From: Atherix ibis
Taxonomy: Eukaryota; Arthropoda; Insecta; Diptera; Athericidae
DNA length: 64,000 nucleotides
Reading direction: 5' to 3'
Assembly (NCBI GenBank): GCA_958298945.1
Contig: OY282605.1
Location: 31,536,811 to 31,600,810, forward strand
Shown: one piece after another, positions 46,597 through 56,583 of the stretch
Layout: each line of letters opens with the position of its first letter
How positions within the stretch are numbered: the first letter of the stretch is position 1
Translations under genes and position numbers: made by a program
Notes under the pieces: model-generated
What the model saw: the letters and a program-made list of their open reading frames with translations, nothing else
Database searches by the model: none
What the model was told of the DNA's origin: nothing

Positions 46597-48315
46597 GAAA
46601 ATGGCAGATAAAAAAGTAAAAAAAAACTCGAAATGTTCTTTTGCTGAAAGCCAAAGTTAAGATAATTAGAATGTGCGATGACGGAACTCCTCAAGCTGAA
46701 GTAGCCCGCCAACTAGGTTTGAAACGTTCTACTATAAACACTGTAGTCAAGAACAAAGAAAAAATTCTTTTTGAAGTGAAAAATGCTACACCAATAAATA
46801 GTGCCATCATAAGAAAAGAACACGGTCTTGTTGCAGATATGGAGAAATTACTAGTTATCTGGATAGAAAATCAAACAAAACAACACCTACCCTTAAGTCA
46901 GGCAATTATTCAAAGTAAAGCGCAAAGCTTGTTTAATGACTTAAAAGTTAAAAAAGGCGCAAACGAGACTAAATTTTGTGCTAGTCGTGGATGGTTTCAT
47001 CGATTCAAAAATAGATCCAACTTACACAACATTAAAGTCACCGGTGAAGCAGCAGATGCAGATGTTGAAACTGCAAAAATATATCCAGGAATTGTGAAAG
47101 AAGGAGGATATACAAAAGACCAAATTTTTAATGTTGATGAGACAGGTCTTTTTTCGAAGAAGATGAACTTTTATTTCTAAAGAAGAAAAGACTATGCCAG
47201 GATATAAAGTAGCCAAAGAGAGAATTACTCTTTTATTAGGTAGTAATGCCTCAGGAACGTATAAACTTAAACCCATGCTTTTCCATCGCAATAAAAAACC
47301 CTAGAGAGTTAAAGAACTATTCGAAAGATAAATTGCCAGTCTACTATAGGTCTAACCCTAAAGTATGGGTTACTGCATATATTTTTGAGGAATGGTTTAA
47401 CAAAAATTTTACGGCTGAAGTTAAGGAATATTGTAGAATTTTATTAGTTATCGATAATGCTCCCGGTCATCCGCAAAATTTAGGCAACGATAATATTCGA
47501 GTTGAATTTTTACCACCAAACATCACATCTATCCTTCAACCCATGGACCAGTATGTTATCGCGTCATTTAAACTGAACTATTTAAAAAAAACATTCAGTA
47601 AAATAATTGGTGCAATTGACAGTAAAGAAGGTTCAGGTAGGGAAGTTTTAAAAAAAGTTTCGGCGGAATACAATATTTTAGATTGCATAAAAACTATTCG
47701 AGACACCTGGAATGATATTTCAGTTTCTACAATGAAAGAGGCCTGGAATAAATTATTTCCGCAGGAGACAAAAGATAGGGAAGATAGCGAAGATAATAAC
47801 GCTGAAATCATTTGCAATATTATAGATATGGCTCAAAATCTAGAGTTAGAAGTAGATTCAAATGATGTAGTTGAACTTATAGCATCCTACAATGAACCTC
47901 TCAACAATGAAGATCTTTTAGAATTAAATGAACAGATACAACCTGAAAATTTAGTATGCAATATCGTAGAAAAATCCACTCAATCCGAAGGGCTAACATC
48001 CAAAATTTTATCAGATGCTTTCCAATGTTTTCAAAATGGAATGGCTCTTTTTGAAAAATACGATCCAGATTTTGAGAGGAGTTTAAAGGTTAACAAAGAC
48101 ATTATGGACGCATATTCCTGTTATTCAGAATTATACAGGGAAATGAAAAAAACATAGTAAACAAAGCTCTTTAAAAGATTTTTTGCTACAAAAACTATAT
48201 CACCTAGCTCAAAATCAAAAGAAATCTCCTGACTCACCAGCAAAAAAGCGTTTAGCGTTTGATTACACCACTTATGAAGATGATACATCATTCTCTACGT
48301 CATCGAGCAATTAAA
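46597..48315 (+). pseudogene. pogo/Tigger-type transposase, frameshifted
   Basis: A CENP-B-like transposase broken by at least four single-base shifts. It starts MADKKVKKK, shifts in the A-run near 46615, and continues from 46641 with a Psq-type helix-turn-helix (CDDGTPQAEVARQLGLKRST). A CENP-B/Tc5-type DNA-binding region follows (QAIIQSKAQSLFNDLK, RGWFHRFKNRSNLHNIKVTG). The DDE domain carries FNVDETGLF, LLVIDNAPGHPQN and, 30 residues on, LQPMDQYVI, so all three catalytic Asp are kept in DD30D spacing. Shifts at about 47153 and 47290 separate these. After the stop at 48157 another frame gives KQSSLKDF, resembling the PCNA-binding box known in pogo. Terminal repeats are not clear. Confidence 0.85.
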
Positions 48316-48353
48316 TTTGAATGACAACATTATACCAATTGAATTCTACATTA

Positions 48354-48749
48354 GCTGTATTCCATTGGACCAACTTTGCTACTCGCAAGTACTTGCGAGT
48401 AGATGTCCAATGGAACGCATAATTTTGCGTACAAAACTGTGTAATTTGCAATTATATGCACATAATTTTCAACTTTACTTTTCTTGATACATGGAGGCAC
48501 ATCTTCATCAGAATCTGATGATGATGTAGAGTCTATAAAGTCAAATAAGTAAATATAACAAAAATATGACACTTCAACATAACCAATGAACCCGCTAAGC
48601 CATCTATTGCCAGGTAGAAAACTACAATCCCCTTACCCTAAGGGGAGAAGTGCAACTACTCGCGCGAAATACTTATCTGTATGAGCAAGAGTAGCTGCGA
48701 GTGGCTAGACGTACTTGTGAGTAGCAAAATTTTCCCAATGGAATACAGC
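48354..48749. repeat. TA-flanked MITE, about 396 bp
   Basis: GCTGTATTCCATTGG at the left is the exact complement of CCAATGGAATACAGC at the right, and TA flanks both sides. CTACTCGCAAGTACTTGCGA just inside is itself palindromic, and CTACTCGCGCG and ACTTGTGAGTAG echo it at the other end. Confidence 0.8.
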
Positions 48750-49129
48750 TATTTAAATATGTAGTACATATTGTTGAATTATGAAGTTTCCCAAGTAACG
48801 CACTCGGAACTCACACAATAAGTGCCGTCAATGAGTTCCGTTTTTGTTACGTCTGACGGCTCTTAGTTCAGCATTATGTCGTATTACGAATGAGTGCCGT
48901 CTATAGACTTGAATGACGGAACTAACTGAACTCGAAATGAATTTAGTCCGAATGTATTGTAAATTTTCATTTCTATTAGTTGTGAAATAACCAATTGCTA
49001 ATTGAATGTTGCGGCGACAACAAGTTTTCCTCGTGCGTAAAATAAAGAAACGTAATAGTACATTATATTAATTAAACTATATTATTAGAATTAAAATATA
49101 TAATAAATAATAATATTATTAAAAGGAAA

Positions 49130-49903
49130 ATGTCCAAAAATATTAGTATGTGCAGTAAAAAAAAAAACCTAGAATTCACACTTGTTGATTTGCCTATACC
49201 GGTGCAAGGTAATATAATTGAAACCAACAATTCCATTGAATATCTTGAAAGTTTGGATAAAACAGAAGAAAGCTCCAGCACTCCACAAATACAACATTAT
49301 TCCACTGAATATCTTCAAAGTTCGGATGAAACAGAAGAAAGCTGCAGCACGAGTTGATACAGGCCGAGTTGATAAATTCAAACTATTTGATGAATCGCTT
49401 TTAGAAGCAAGTGAAGACGTGAAAATAGAATTGGTATGATCATATTTGTGATATTATTACAAGTTATCATTTTAATGTATGTACTATATTGATCAACAGA
49501 TAGATATTTTTATGAAGCAGTCGGGAACAGAATTGAAAAAGTTTTTATATGCAACGTGCAAAATATTGTTTACCGAAGAATTGGCCTCCAAATTTACATT
49601 TGATGGGAGGCAGGCAAATATTGGCTTCAAGGACCTGAATGTGTCAAAAATAATTAAGAGTAAGCATAATCTAAATTATTTTTAAATCTATGATAACATA
49701 ACTAATAACTATTTTTTAATATAGATTGTGCATTGGATAAATTTCCCTTCGTTAGGGAACATGATATTAATAAAATTTTGAGGAGGTTTTTTTATACCAC
49801 AAAAGACAATATATCCAAAAAAAACAAAAAAAAGGAACAACATTGTGCAACTACTTCGGACACCGAATTGTTCCATGACATCGAGTTCTTAGAAATTAAA
49901 TAG
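49130..49903 (+). CDS. three-exon gene with DUF4806-like C-terminus
   Basis: Exon 1 is 49130-49433, exon 2 49500-49659, exon 3 49725-49903, with introns bounded by GTATGA..CAACAG and GTAAGC..AATATAG. Exon 2 joins in phase 0 and exon 3 in phase 1, giving one continuous frame to TAG. Exons 2-3 encode ELKKFLYATCKILFTEELAS, KFTFDGRQANIGFKDLNVSK and FPFVREHDINKILRRFF, which looks like the DUF4806 pattern (a helical domain of insect proteins, often near transposons). A lysine-rich tail and an acidic end (TELFHDIEFLEIK) follow. Exon 1 begins MSKNISMCSKKKNLEFTLVD and carries two copies of a TEYLxSxDxTEESxST repeat. After the second repeat (about 49350) the frame must shift by one base to reach VDKFKLFDESLLEASEDVKI. 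It is therefore either a recent pseudogene or has a sequence error. Function is unknown, and domain assignment is by eye only. Confidence 0.5.
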
Positions 49904-50040
49904 GTTTTAAGTTTTTTATATGGTTATATAGCTAGAAGAGGCTATTTTATTTAATTTTTAATTTTTTTTTATTAATTTTTTAATTTTATAAAAATATATT
50001 TGATTACAAAAAAAATTAAAAATATTTAACTATATGAAGA

Positions 50041-50409
50041 CCCAATTAACACCAGTTACGAAAATTAAGCTGTTTAACGGCACTCTGACGGCACTCTGTT
50101 CCGTCAGCTAATTACGAATTTGTTTAAGATGGGTTCAGAAACTGTTCGTTCTTTGTCTGTAAAAGCCGGAACTCGAAAAATTTGTTTGCTTTCATGTATG
50201 GGTGCACCCATACATGCAATTTCATGTATGAATGCACCCACACATGAAAGCAAAATAATTTTTTGAGTATCGGCTTTAACAGACAAAGAACGAACAGTTT
50301 CTGAACCGTTTCTGAACCCATCTTGAACAAATTCGTAATTATATGACGGAACAGAGTTCCGTCAGAGTGCCGTTAAATAGCTTAATTTTCTTAACTGGTG
50401 TTACTTGGG
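50041..50409. repeat. 370-bp near-perfect palindrome
   Basis: The arms CCCAATTAACACCAGTTACG and onward read back from 50409 as the complement. They include ACGGCACTCTGACGG, ACGAATTTGTT, AGATGGGTTCAGAAAC and GTTCGTTCTTTGTCTG, and meet in a centre of GGGTGCACCCATACATG repeats near 50200-50245. Each arm is about 170 bases. It could be the right end of the 48790 element or an independent foldback MITE. Confidence 0.85.
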
Positions 50410-50625
50410 GTTATGTTTATTTTTTAAGTTTTGTTTAATATGTATGTATATGAATTTGTTTTTTTTTTGTTTTTTTTTGTTATACACGTTAAATATAGCA
50501 TTAAAAAAATATAAACGTATGAAATAAAAGTGTAAAACTACATACATATATCCCTCTTTTTATTTTTATTTATATACTTATTGTTTTAGTTTGTTTCAAA
50601 CATACATATTCATCAATAAAAGCAG

Positions 50626-50707
50626 TAGTTTCGCTTTACGTACATTTTCGTTTTACGTACACGCTCCGGTCCCAAAGTGTACGTAAGTGCGGGGTATGAC
50701 TGTAATA
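50626..50707 (-). repeat. Tigger-like terminal sequence
   Basis: Read on the minus strand, CAGTCATACCCCGCACTTAC followed by TACGTAAAACGAAAATGTAC resembles the repeated-motif ends of pogo/Tigger elements. No transposase is joined to it and no partner end was found. Confidence 0.45.
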
Positions 50708-50709
50708 AT

Positions 50710-51764
50710 AATATCATAATTGCTATTATTATTCTCTCAACTATTTTATTTAGTTGTTCTAAAATTTTATTATATTTAGTTGGAAACATGGCAGACGATC
50801 AGAATATAATCGGTGATAAAATGTTTACAAAAAATTCTTGTACCATATTTTTCGGTAAGCGCCATCTGTTGTTAGATTTTGAAGCCATTGACGCACCTAT
50901 GAAGTGCTACTTGTACCTCCTAAATTTTTGCTAGTTATAATAAATTTTAACGTCTACCTTATTTGAAATAAAAATAATTAAGAATAATTCACAGAAGAAC
51001 TAACAGCATAGAAAATCAAATGCCAAGCAACCAAAATTGACATTTGCCAATGTTGTGCCAGGATGTATAAAATCGGCAAGCCATAATTGTGCGCACTGGT
51101 TCGAGAAATATCCTTTCCCTAATTTTCGTGCATATTAAACAGATCGTGCAATATGCTGCACGAACCGCTCTGTTGACTTTTTAGACTTGAACAAATTTCG
51201 CACGAACTGCGTGATCTCAGTTTTCAATACCGCAGTAGAAAAAAAGAATAACTAATAAATAAACTCGGCATTTTTCCCAAATCGAAAACACTTTTTATCG
51301 GACATTTATTGGTATTAGGGAGTGCATCCCGTGCATTTTTTATGCGCGAAATTATTTTCATATGATCTATATTTTAAACCTATGTGCACGCGCACTTGCG
51401 TACAACTAATACAGAAAACTCCATCTGACAATCGGTAAATACCTCCAAATGTTCTAAAAATGGTCTCAAAGTGTGATCACACGGCTGCCACATTTTATTT
51501 GTAAATATTGTCAGAGATTGTCTTCAAATGGTCTGTCTGGCAATATTTCAAGATAAAAATAACTCAGATTATACTACTGACATACTTTTGTGGCAAATTT
51601 TATGTAAAAAATCTGCAAATATTGGCAACTGTACTAGTATGGAAAGTTTTGAAAGAAATTTTTCTAAATTCTGGGGACTATTACAATAGATTTTGTACCT
51701 TTGCTCTGATGTAGCATAGAAAAGAATGTGCAATTTCTTCCACTATATCACAGCAATGAGACAA
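50710..51764. other. non-coding stretch
   Basis: No gene is supported. A plus-strand frame at 50761-50934 (MADDQNIIGDKMFTKNSC..) is short and unrecognised. Confidence 0.5.
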
Positions 51765-52217
51765 ATGCGGTCTCAGGCATTTCAATTCTGATCGAATACA
51801 ATTTCTTCGATGCTCCCTATTATGTGCATAACAGTGTGATCTATTATTAACATTATTATTATTGATTCGATCAAACCATAACAATTCTTTTATAAATGAG
51901 TTATCCTAACTCTCCCTTCCCGAAAAACGGTGGTAGATGTTTGAAAAGGTTAAGAAGTTTCATAAGAGGTTATGTATCATGCTACCGTATTTAAAAAAGC
52001 TGCTTATAATTCCAAAAAGAAATTTTATACATTACCAAATATGGTTTCTTTTTTAAGAATTTTTGTAAATGCAATATATTATAGAAGTGTTTTTGAGGTG
52101 TTTTCTAGAATTTGAAGAACTAATACTTTTTTCCATAGTTATTCTTTGCCAAAAAATAAGTAGTTATTCATAATTAAAATCATGAAGTTGAAGATAGTAA
52201 ATTTTTTATGAAAAAAG

Positions 52218-52231
52218 GACTATGAATTATT
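52218..52231 (+). repeat. left target-site duplication of Jockey insertion
   Basis: GACTATGAATTATT, repeated exactly at 54312-54325. Confidence 0.9.
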
Positions 52232-54311
52232 TTTTTATTTTTTCTTTTATTTTAAATGATATCTGCAACTACTTATGCTAGTAACAAGCAGATTTTTTAC
52301 GGGAATATACAAGGACATGAAGACATGTGGAGGAAAACACCCATCGATGTTACCTCTAGAATAGGGTAATTTTAGAGAATCTATCGGCCATCGCCGTTTT
52401 AAACGTCGATGGGTGTATACTGGAAGGGTGGGAGTGAAAAGTTCCCTTTCTAAAGGATTAGGGTGGAAGGATAGGTGCGAATGGAATTTTTTATATCGGG
52501 AGATACATAGTTCACGAACAAATGGAAAATTTAGGTCACGGTGGATAACAGTGTTTCGCACATAAAAGGGGGCATTGACAATTTTACGAAGGATTCGTGA
52601 TTGTAGGGATTGGATTGAAAGGGAGTTGGAATGCTTAGTCGAACCCCAAAGTTCTAGACCATATGTCCATATTGGTTTCAGAACCGTATTGTATAGTAAT
52701 AGTTTACTTGTTGTTGTAAGTTTTGATTTACTGTCTAGGAGACAGTTTTCGTATGAAGGTTCCAGGTTAACCGTTTGTCGAATATAAGTCCAAGGTAACG
52801 TACGCTATTTTTTTGTGGAAAAATACTGCCGTTTAGGGTTATGTCGGGAATTTGTTCTCGGCAGAGTGTGAAAGTTACATGAGCAGATTTTTGCTCATTT
52901 ACCTTCACTCTCCACCTTTTGAACCAAGTTTCTAAGGAGTGGATATGGTTCTGTAGGATACTAATGGCTGTGGAAGGATCTTTGTGATGTGTCAGAATGG
53001 CTGTATCGTCAGCATATGTTGCGGTTAGGATGTTGTTGTGGCAAGGAATGTCATGGGTATAAATGTTATAAAGGATAGGAGCTAGGATACTTCCTTGAGG
53101 GACACCGGCGGAAATTGGATTAATGTCAGAGTACTCCATATTTTCAGCTACCTGAAAATATCGGTCTGAGAGATAAGATTTAAGGATGTGGAAATAACTC
53201 GAGGGTAGGACTCGCTGCAACTTCCAAAGCAATCCAGGGTGCCATACACGGTCGAAAGCATGCGAAATGTCAAGAAACACTCCTGGGCAGTATTCCTTTC
53301 GCTCGGATACTATTATAAATATAGGTTATAAGGACGAGGGTTTTTTTGGAAATTTGTTTCAGGATTTCTGAAGTTATTAGGTCATATCCTGGGGCTTTTT
53401 TATTGGAAAGGTGTTCTATTGTGAATTTAACTTCGGAAGGAGTGAAAAACTTAGGAGGTGGACTTATGGACAACTGAGTTGATATTTGTCGGAATATTTG
53501 TTTGTCATGCAGAATGTCTTGGACATTTTCGTGAGGTTTAAAGATGTTTTCTAAGTGTTTGCCGAAGATGTCGGCTTTCTGTTTATCCGTTTCTGCCCAG
53601 GTTCCGTCGGTATTCCGGAGCGAGTGTGTAGCTGTTTTGTATTTGAGAATTCGTCGGGTAGCTGTCCAGAGTGACTTATTAGTTGTTAGTAATTCTGTGT
53701 ATTCAGTTAATCGTTCGTTATTATAATAAATTATTTCTTGTTTCAGTTCTCGTTATAGTTGGTTCAGTTTTTTCTTCTCATTTGGCACTCTTGAACGTTG
53801 TCACTGGGCCCTGGCTCGACGTTTCTCGCTTATCAAGCTGCGAATTTTTCGCGGAAGATTATAGTCCTGTTCTCGTATGGTTGGTTTGATATGAGTTATG
53901 TGGGCGTTAGTGATTGAGTTCTGTATGCAAACAGTCAAGTCGTTTACGGCATCGTCTATTTCTTGTACGTTCTTAAGGCTTTGTTGTAAATGAATCTGTT
54001 GATCTAAATTCTGTCTAAAAATGTCCCAATCAACTTTCCCATTTACAAGTTTGGCAGGATAGATTTTAAGGAAGGAGAAGTGTCTAGTGTTAGGAGAATA
54101 GGGCAATGGTAGGAATTCAGGTCAAAGAGTGTATCTATGGAACAATTAATGAATTTTATGGGTGTGGTTATGAAATAGTCTAGAATATCGGGAAGGTTTC
54201 TGGCAATGGTCGGCCAATATGTGGGCGTGGGAGGAGATAGGACCTCAAGGGTGGTATGGGAGAGGAGTTCTTAGAGAATCTTTCCTCGGGGATTCGAAAC
54301 ACGGCAACCCC
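52232..54311 (-). mobile_element. Jockey-clade LINE, 5'-truncated insertion
   Basis: A 14-bp target duplication flanks it, and an A-rich tail (T-rich on the plus strand, 52232-52255) marks the 3' end. Minus-strand order is: end of the endonuclease domain (LLSHTTLEVLSPPTPTYWP near 54270), frame 54106-53801 with IYPAKLVNGKVDWDIFRQNL, 53473-53270 with LSNKKAPGYDLITSEILKQI, then the palm at 53280-52735 with FLDISHAFDRVWHPGLLWK, AGVPQGSILAPILYNIYTHD and TATYADDTAILTHHKDPS. The thumb follows, with YLGLIFDKRLTWNLH, and the C-terminus at 52561-52247. Only a few frame breaks occur, so it is a fairly young dead copy inside arm B1. Confidence 0.92.
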
Positions 54312-54325
54312 GACTATGAATTATT
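54312..54325 (+). repeat. right target-site duplication of Jockey insertion
   Basis: GACTATGAATTATT, the same as at 52218-52231. Confidence 0.9.
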
Positions 54326-55601
54326 AAAATTGAAATTATTATTAACTATTATAATTACTTAAAAGCTATTAAAAAATTGAAAACAAAAGTATTTTTAAGC
54401 TCTTAGAATTCAATAGATAATTGACTGTCAACATAGAAAAATATAATTTAGAGCTATCGCCTCTAAAACAAAATTCGTAACCCCAAAAATTTAGAACGAG
54501 AGCCAGTTATATACGTATTATGTCAGTGTTTGAGATTGTGTGTGTATATTTGCCAAAATCACATTTTTTATATTGATAAGAAAGACATATTTGCCTAATT
54601 GGCAGGTTAGGCTTTTAAAAAAATATTATAAATAGATATTGACATTTTTTAAAATTATTTCGTTTACGAAAAGGAATTAAAATCATTTTAATGGATTACA
54701 TAATCGTTTATTAATAAGTAACTTTTTATGTTTAAGTATTGTTTGTAAAAAATTATATTTTTTACAATATAATATCAACTATAAATTTTTGTAGTTCTTA
54801 TTAATTTGAAAATTCAATAAAAATTAAATAAAAACTTTGCTATTCAATGTTTAAGAATTATATTTCTTTACGCTTAAAGGTAGAAGTTTAAAAAGTATTT
54901 AAATATAGTTTCTTTGGAAATATTTATTCATTTTTATATGCCTAATATAGAAAAATCGTTTTATACAATCTACTTAAAATAGGCAATTCTTATAAAAGTT
55001 TTAATGATACATTCTACTAATATATGTAAGTAAAAGTGTATATATTAATGCATAGAATTTTTTGTAAAAAAACGAGGATGAAACCTGAGTTTTAATTTTC
55101 TCTGAAGTCCAAAAATCTTTATAATACTCGTAAGTAAAAAATTGTTCGTAAAATATTTTTCAGCCAGTATTTTTTTAATAACAAATTACAAAATCAAATA
55201 TAGAAAAATATTTTTCACTTCAATGTAGGGAAATACTGTCAGCCAAAGAATTATTCTCAACTGATCAGAAAACCAATCCTGATGCACTTTCAAGTGTTCA
55301 ATACATTTTCACACAACAATCACTGAGATTACTTAGAAAACTTCCATTACCACGGATCATTGTGAAAATCAAAATCGACCAACAGTCATTTATAAAACGA
55401 TTTGATAACTTCCAGTTTTACTATGAAAATATGGCAAAATAATTAAAAACAATAACTTATTATGCTTGCCTGATTTTTTTTATTTTTTTATTTTTTTTTA
55501 ATTGTTTTTATTTTTTAAGTCATCGTTGAACATCGGATAAACAGCGAAATGGCGCCGACAGACAATTCAATCCAATTTGATGATCTTTGGGAAGGACTCC
55601 T
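54326..55601. other. AT-rich flank of the peptide gene, no gene
   Basis: This stretch is part of inverted arm B1 and matches the complement of 58144-59075 and 60610-60810. It includes the 3' flank of the peptide gene. No coding frame is supported. Confidence 0.6.
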
Positions 55602-56012
55602 CTAACCAACCCACACACTCGTAGGCAAAATCGGACTCCTCTTACCACCCCACATAGTCGTAGGCAAAATCGGACTCCTCTTACCACCCCACATAGTCGT
55701 AGGCAAAATCGGACTCCTCTTACTACGGAACCTCGGATCGGGCACACGCCTTTTACGATTAAGGTAATTGGGAACGTATCCATACATCTTTATCGAAGTA
55801 AAAGTAATTTTTCGTTATTTGAAATATATTTGTCAATCCAAAATAAATCGTTTAATACAAAATTTAATTACTCTTTTGTATAAACATTATATAATATAAA
55901 ACTTTTAATGAAAACTTCAACTTACGCCTTCTAATCCAGGTTCTGGCCATGCTTGAACAAGCGAAGACAGCAAAATAGAAGCCATGATGAAGACCAATAG
56001 AAAATACTTCAT
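55602..56012 (-). CDS. secreted multi-peptide precursor, family copy 4 (tandem GKR-repeat subtype)
   Basis: Exon 1 is 56012-55926 (29 codons), intron 138 bp (GTAAGT to GATAAAG), exon 2 55787-55602 (61 codons plus stop), phase 0. The 90-residue product begins MKYFLLVFIMASILL with signal peptide to about residue 21 (..VQA), then WPEPGLEG. Exon 2 starts MYGYVPNYLNRKR, then RVPDPRFRSKR and three tandem units: SPILPTTMWGGKR, SPILPTTMWGGKR and SPILPTSVWVG. Units one and two are identical in DNA. Basic KR sites preceded by Gly are what prohormone convertases and the amidating enzyme use, so release of short peptides with amidated C-termini is expected. No cysteines. The upstream block with TATA is shared with all copies. 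I do not recognise the peptide; immune, hormonal or salivary roles are open. Confidence 0.75.
55604..55720 (-). repeat. 39-bp coding tandem repeat, three units
   Basis: Each unit encodes 13 residues (SPILPTTMWGGKR). The first two are identical and the third, at the C-terminus, is changed and shortened. The plus-strand complement begins CTCCTCTAACCAACCCACAC. Confidence 0.88.
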
Positions 56013-56085
56013 TTTGATTAGTTTTTTTCCTTCGTGGATCAAATGATATCCAAAATCTAACTAAAAATCAATAATAATTTCTTCG

Positions 56086-56093
56086 TTTATATA
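56086..56093 (-). promoter_or_regulatory. TATA box of peptide gene copy 4
   Basis: TATATAAA on the minus strand, 74 bases upstream of the ATG. Confidence 0.65.
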
Positions 56094-56120
56094 CTGAATT
56101 GAAGATCGCTAAAATTGAAG

Positions 56121-56555
56121 AAGCTTGATAAACAAAAATTCTAATGAACCACAAGAACCACACACTTTCCGCAATTAAGATTTAATAAATTCGGATTAGA
56201 TTTAGAAATTAGAATATGGAATAAGAGAAATATTTAGAATCAAAAAATTTTGGTGAAAAATGGCAATTATAATTCGATCTGATAAGGTCATAATTGATAA
56301 TCGCCGGAGAAGTGCTGAAGAGGGGATTTTATAGCAAGAAAAAGCTTGATAAACAAAAATTCTAATGAACCACAAGAACCACACACTTTCCGCAATTAAG
56401 ATTTAATAAATTCGGATTAGATTTAGAAATTAGAATATGGAATAAGAGAAATATTTAGAATCAAAAAATTTTGGTGAAAAATGGCAATTATAATTCAATC
56501 TGATAAGATCATACTCGATAATCGCCGGAGAAGTGCTGAAGAAGGGATTTTATAG
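56121..56555. repeat. 221-bp tandem duplication of the upstream region of copy 4
   Basis: 56121-56334 and 56342-56555 are almost identical (AAGCTTGATAAACAAAAATT to GGGATTTTATAG). It doubles the conserved upstream block of the peptide gene but not its TATA or coding part. Confidence 0.92.
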
Positions 56556-56583
56556 AAATATTTTCATTATTTTTATTGCTGGG

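Larger units (their letters stand above)
48790..50409 (+). mobile_element. possible unclassified DNA transposon carrying a DUF4806-like gene
   Basis: CCCAAGTAAC at 48790 has its exact complement GTTACTTGGG at 50400-50409. Just inside both ends are AGTGCCGTCA and GAGTTCCG-type phrases, each partly palindromic. A spliced gene lies between. The right end is a 370-bp palindrome. No clear target duplication is visible (TGAAGTTT on the left, GTTATGTT on the right), so element status is inference. Confidence 0.4.
51765..56335 (-). repeat. left arm (B1) of a large inverted duplication
   Basis: Much of this stretch reads as the reverse complement of 57555-61015. Matching blocks include 51773-51820, 52060-52200, 54490-54800, 55150-55480 and the gene at 55602-56330. 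The Jockey insertion at 52232-54311 interrupts it. Similarity is patchy, so the duplication is not recent. Confidence 0.8.

Noticed and set aside
51060..51240. Possible THAP-like or other zinc-finger coding remnant (VPGCIKSASHNCAHWFEKYPF)
   Set aside because: Cysteine and histidine spacing does not fit THAP, and the frame is broken immediately.
55587..55883. Plus-strand frame with RTPLTTPHSRRQN repeats, looking like a basic repetitive peptide
   Set aside because: It is the antisense of the minus-strand peptide repeats, lacks a signal peptide, and has no promoter or splice context of its own.
56318..56334. NF-kB-like motif GGGGATTTTA upstream of peptide copy 4
   Set aside because: It is an imperfect match, present only in the duplicated distal block and not seen in the other copies, so it does not support an immune role.
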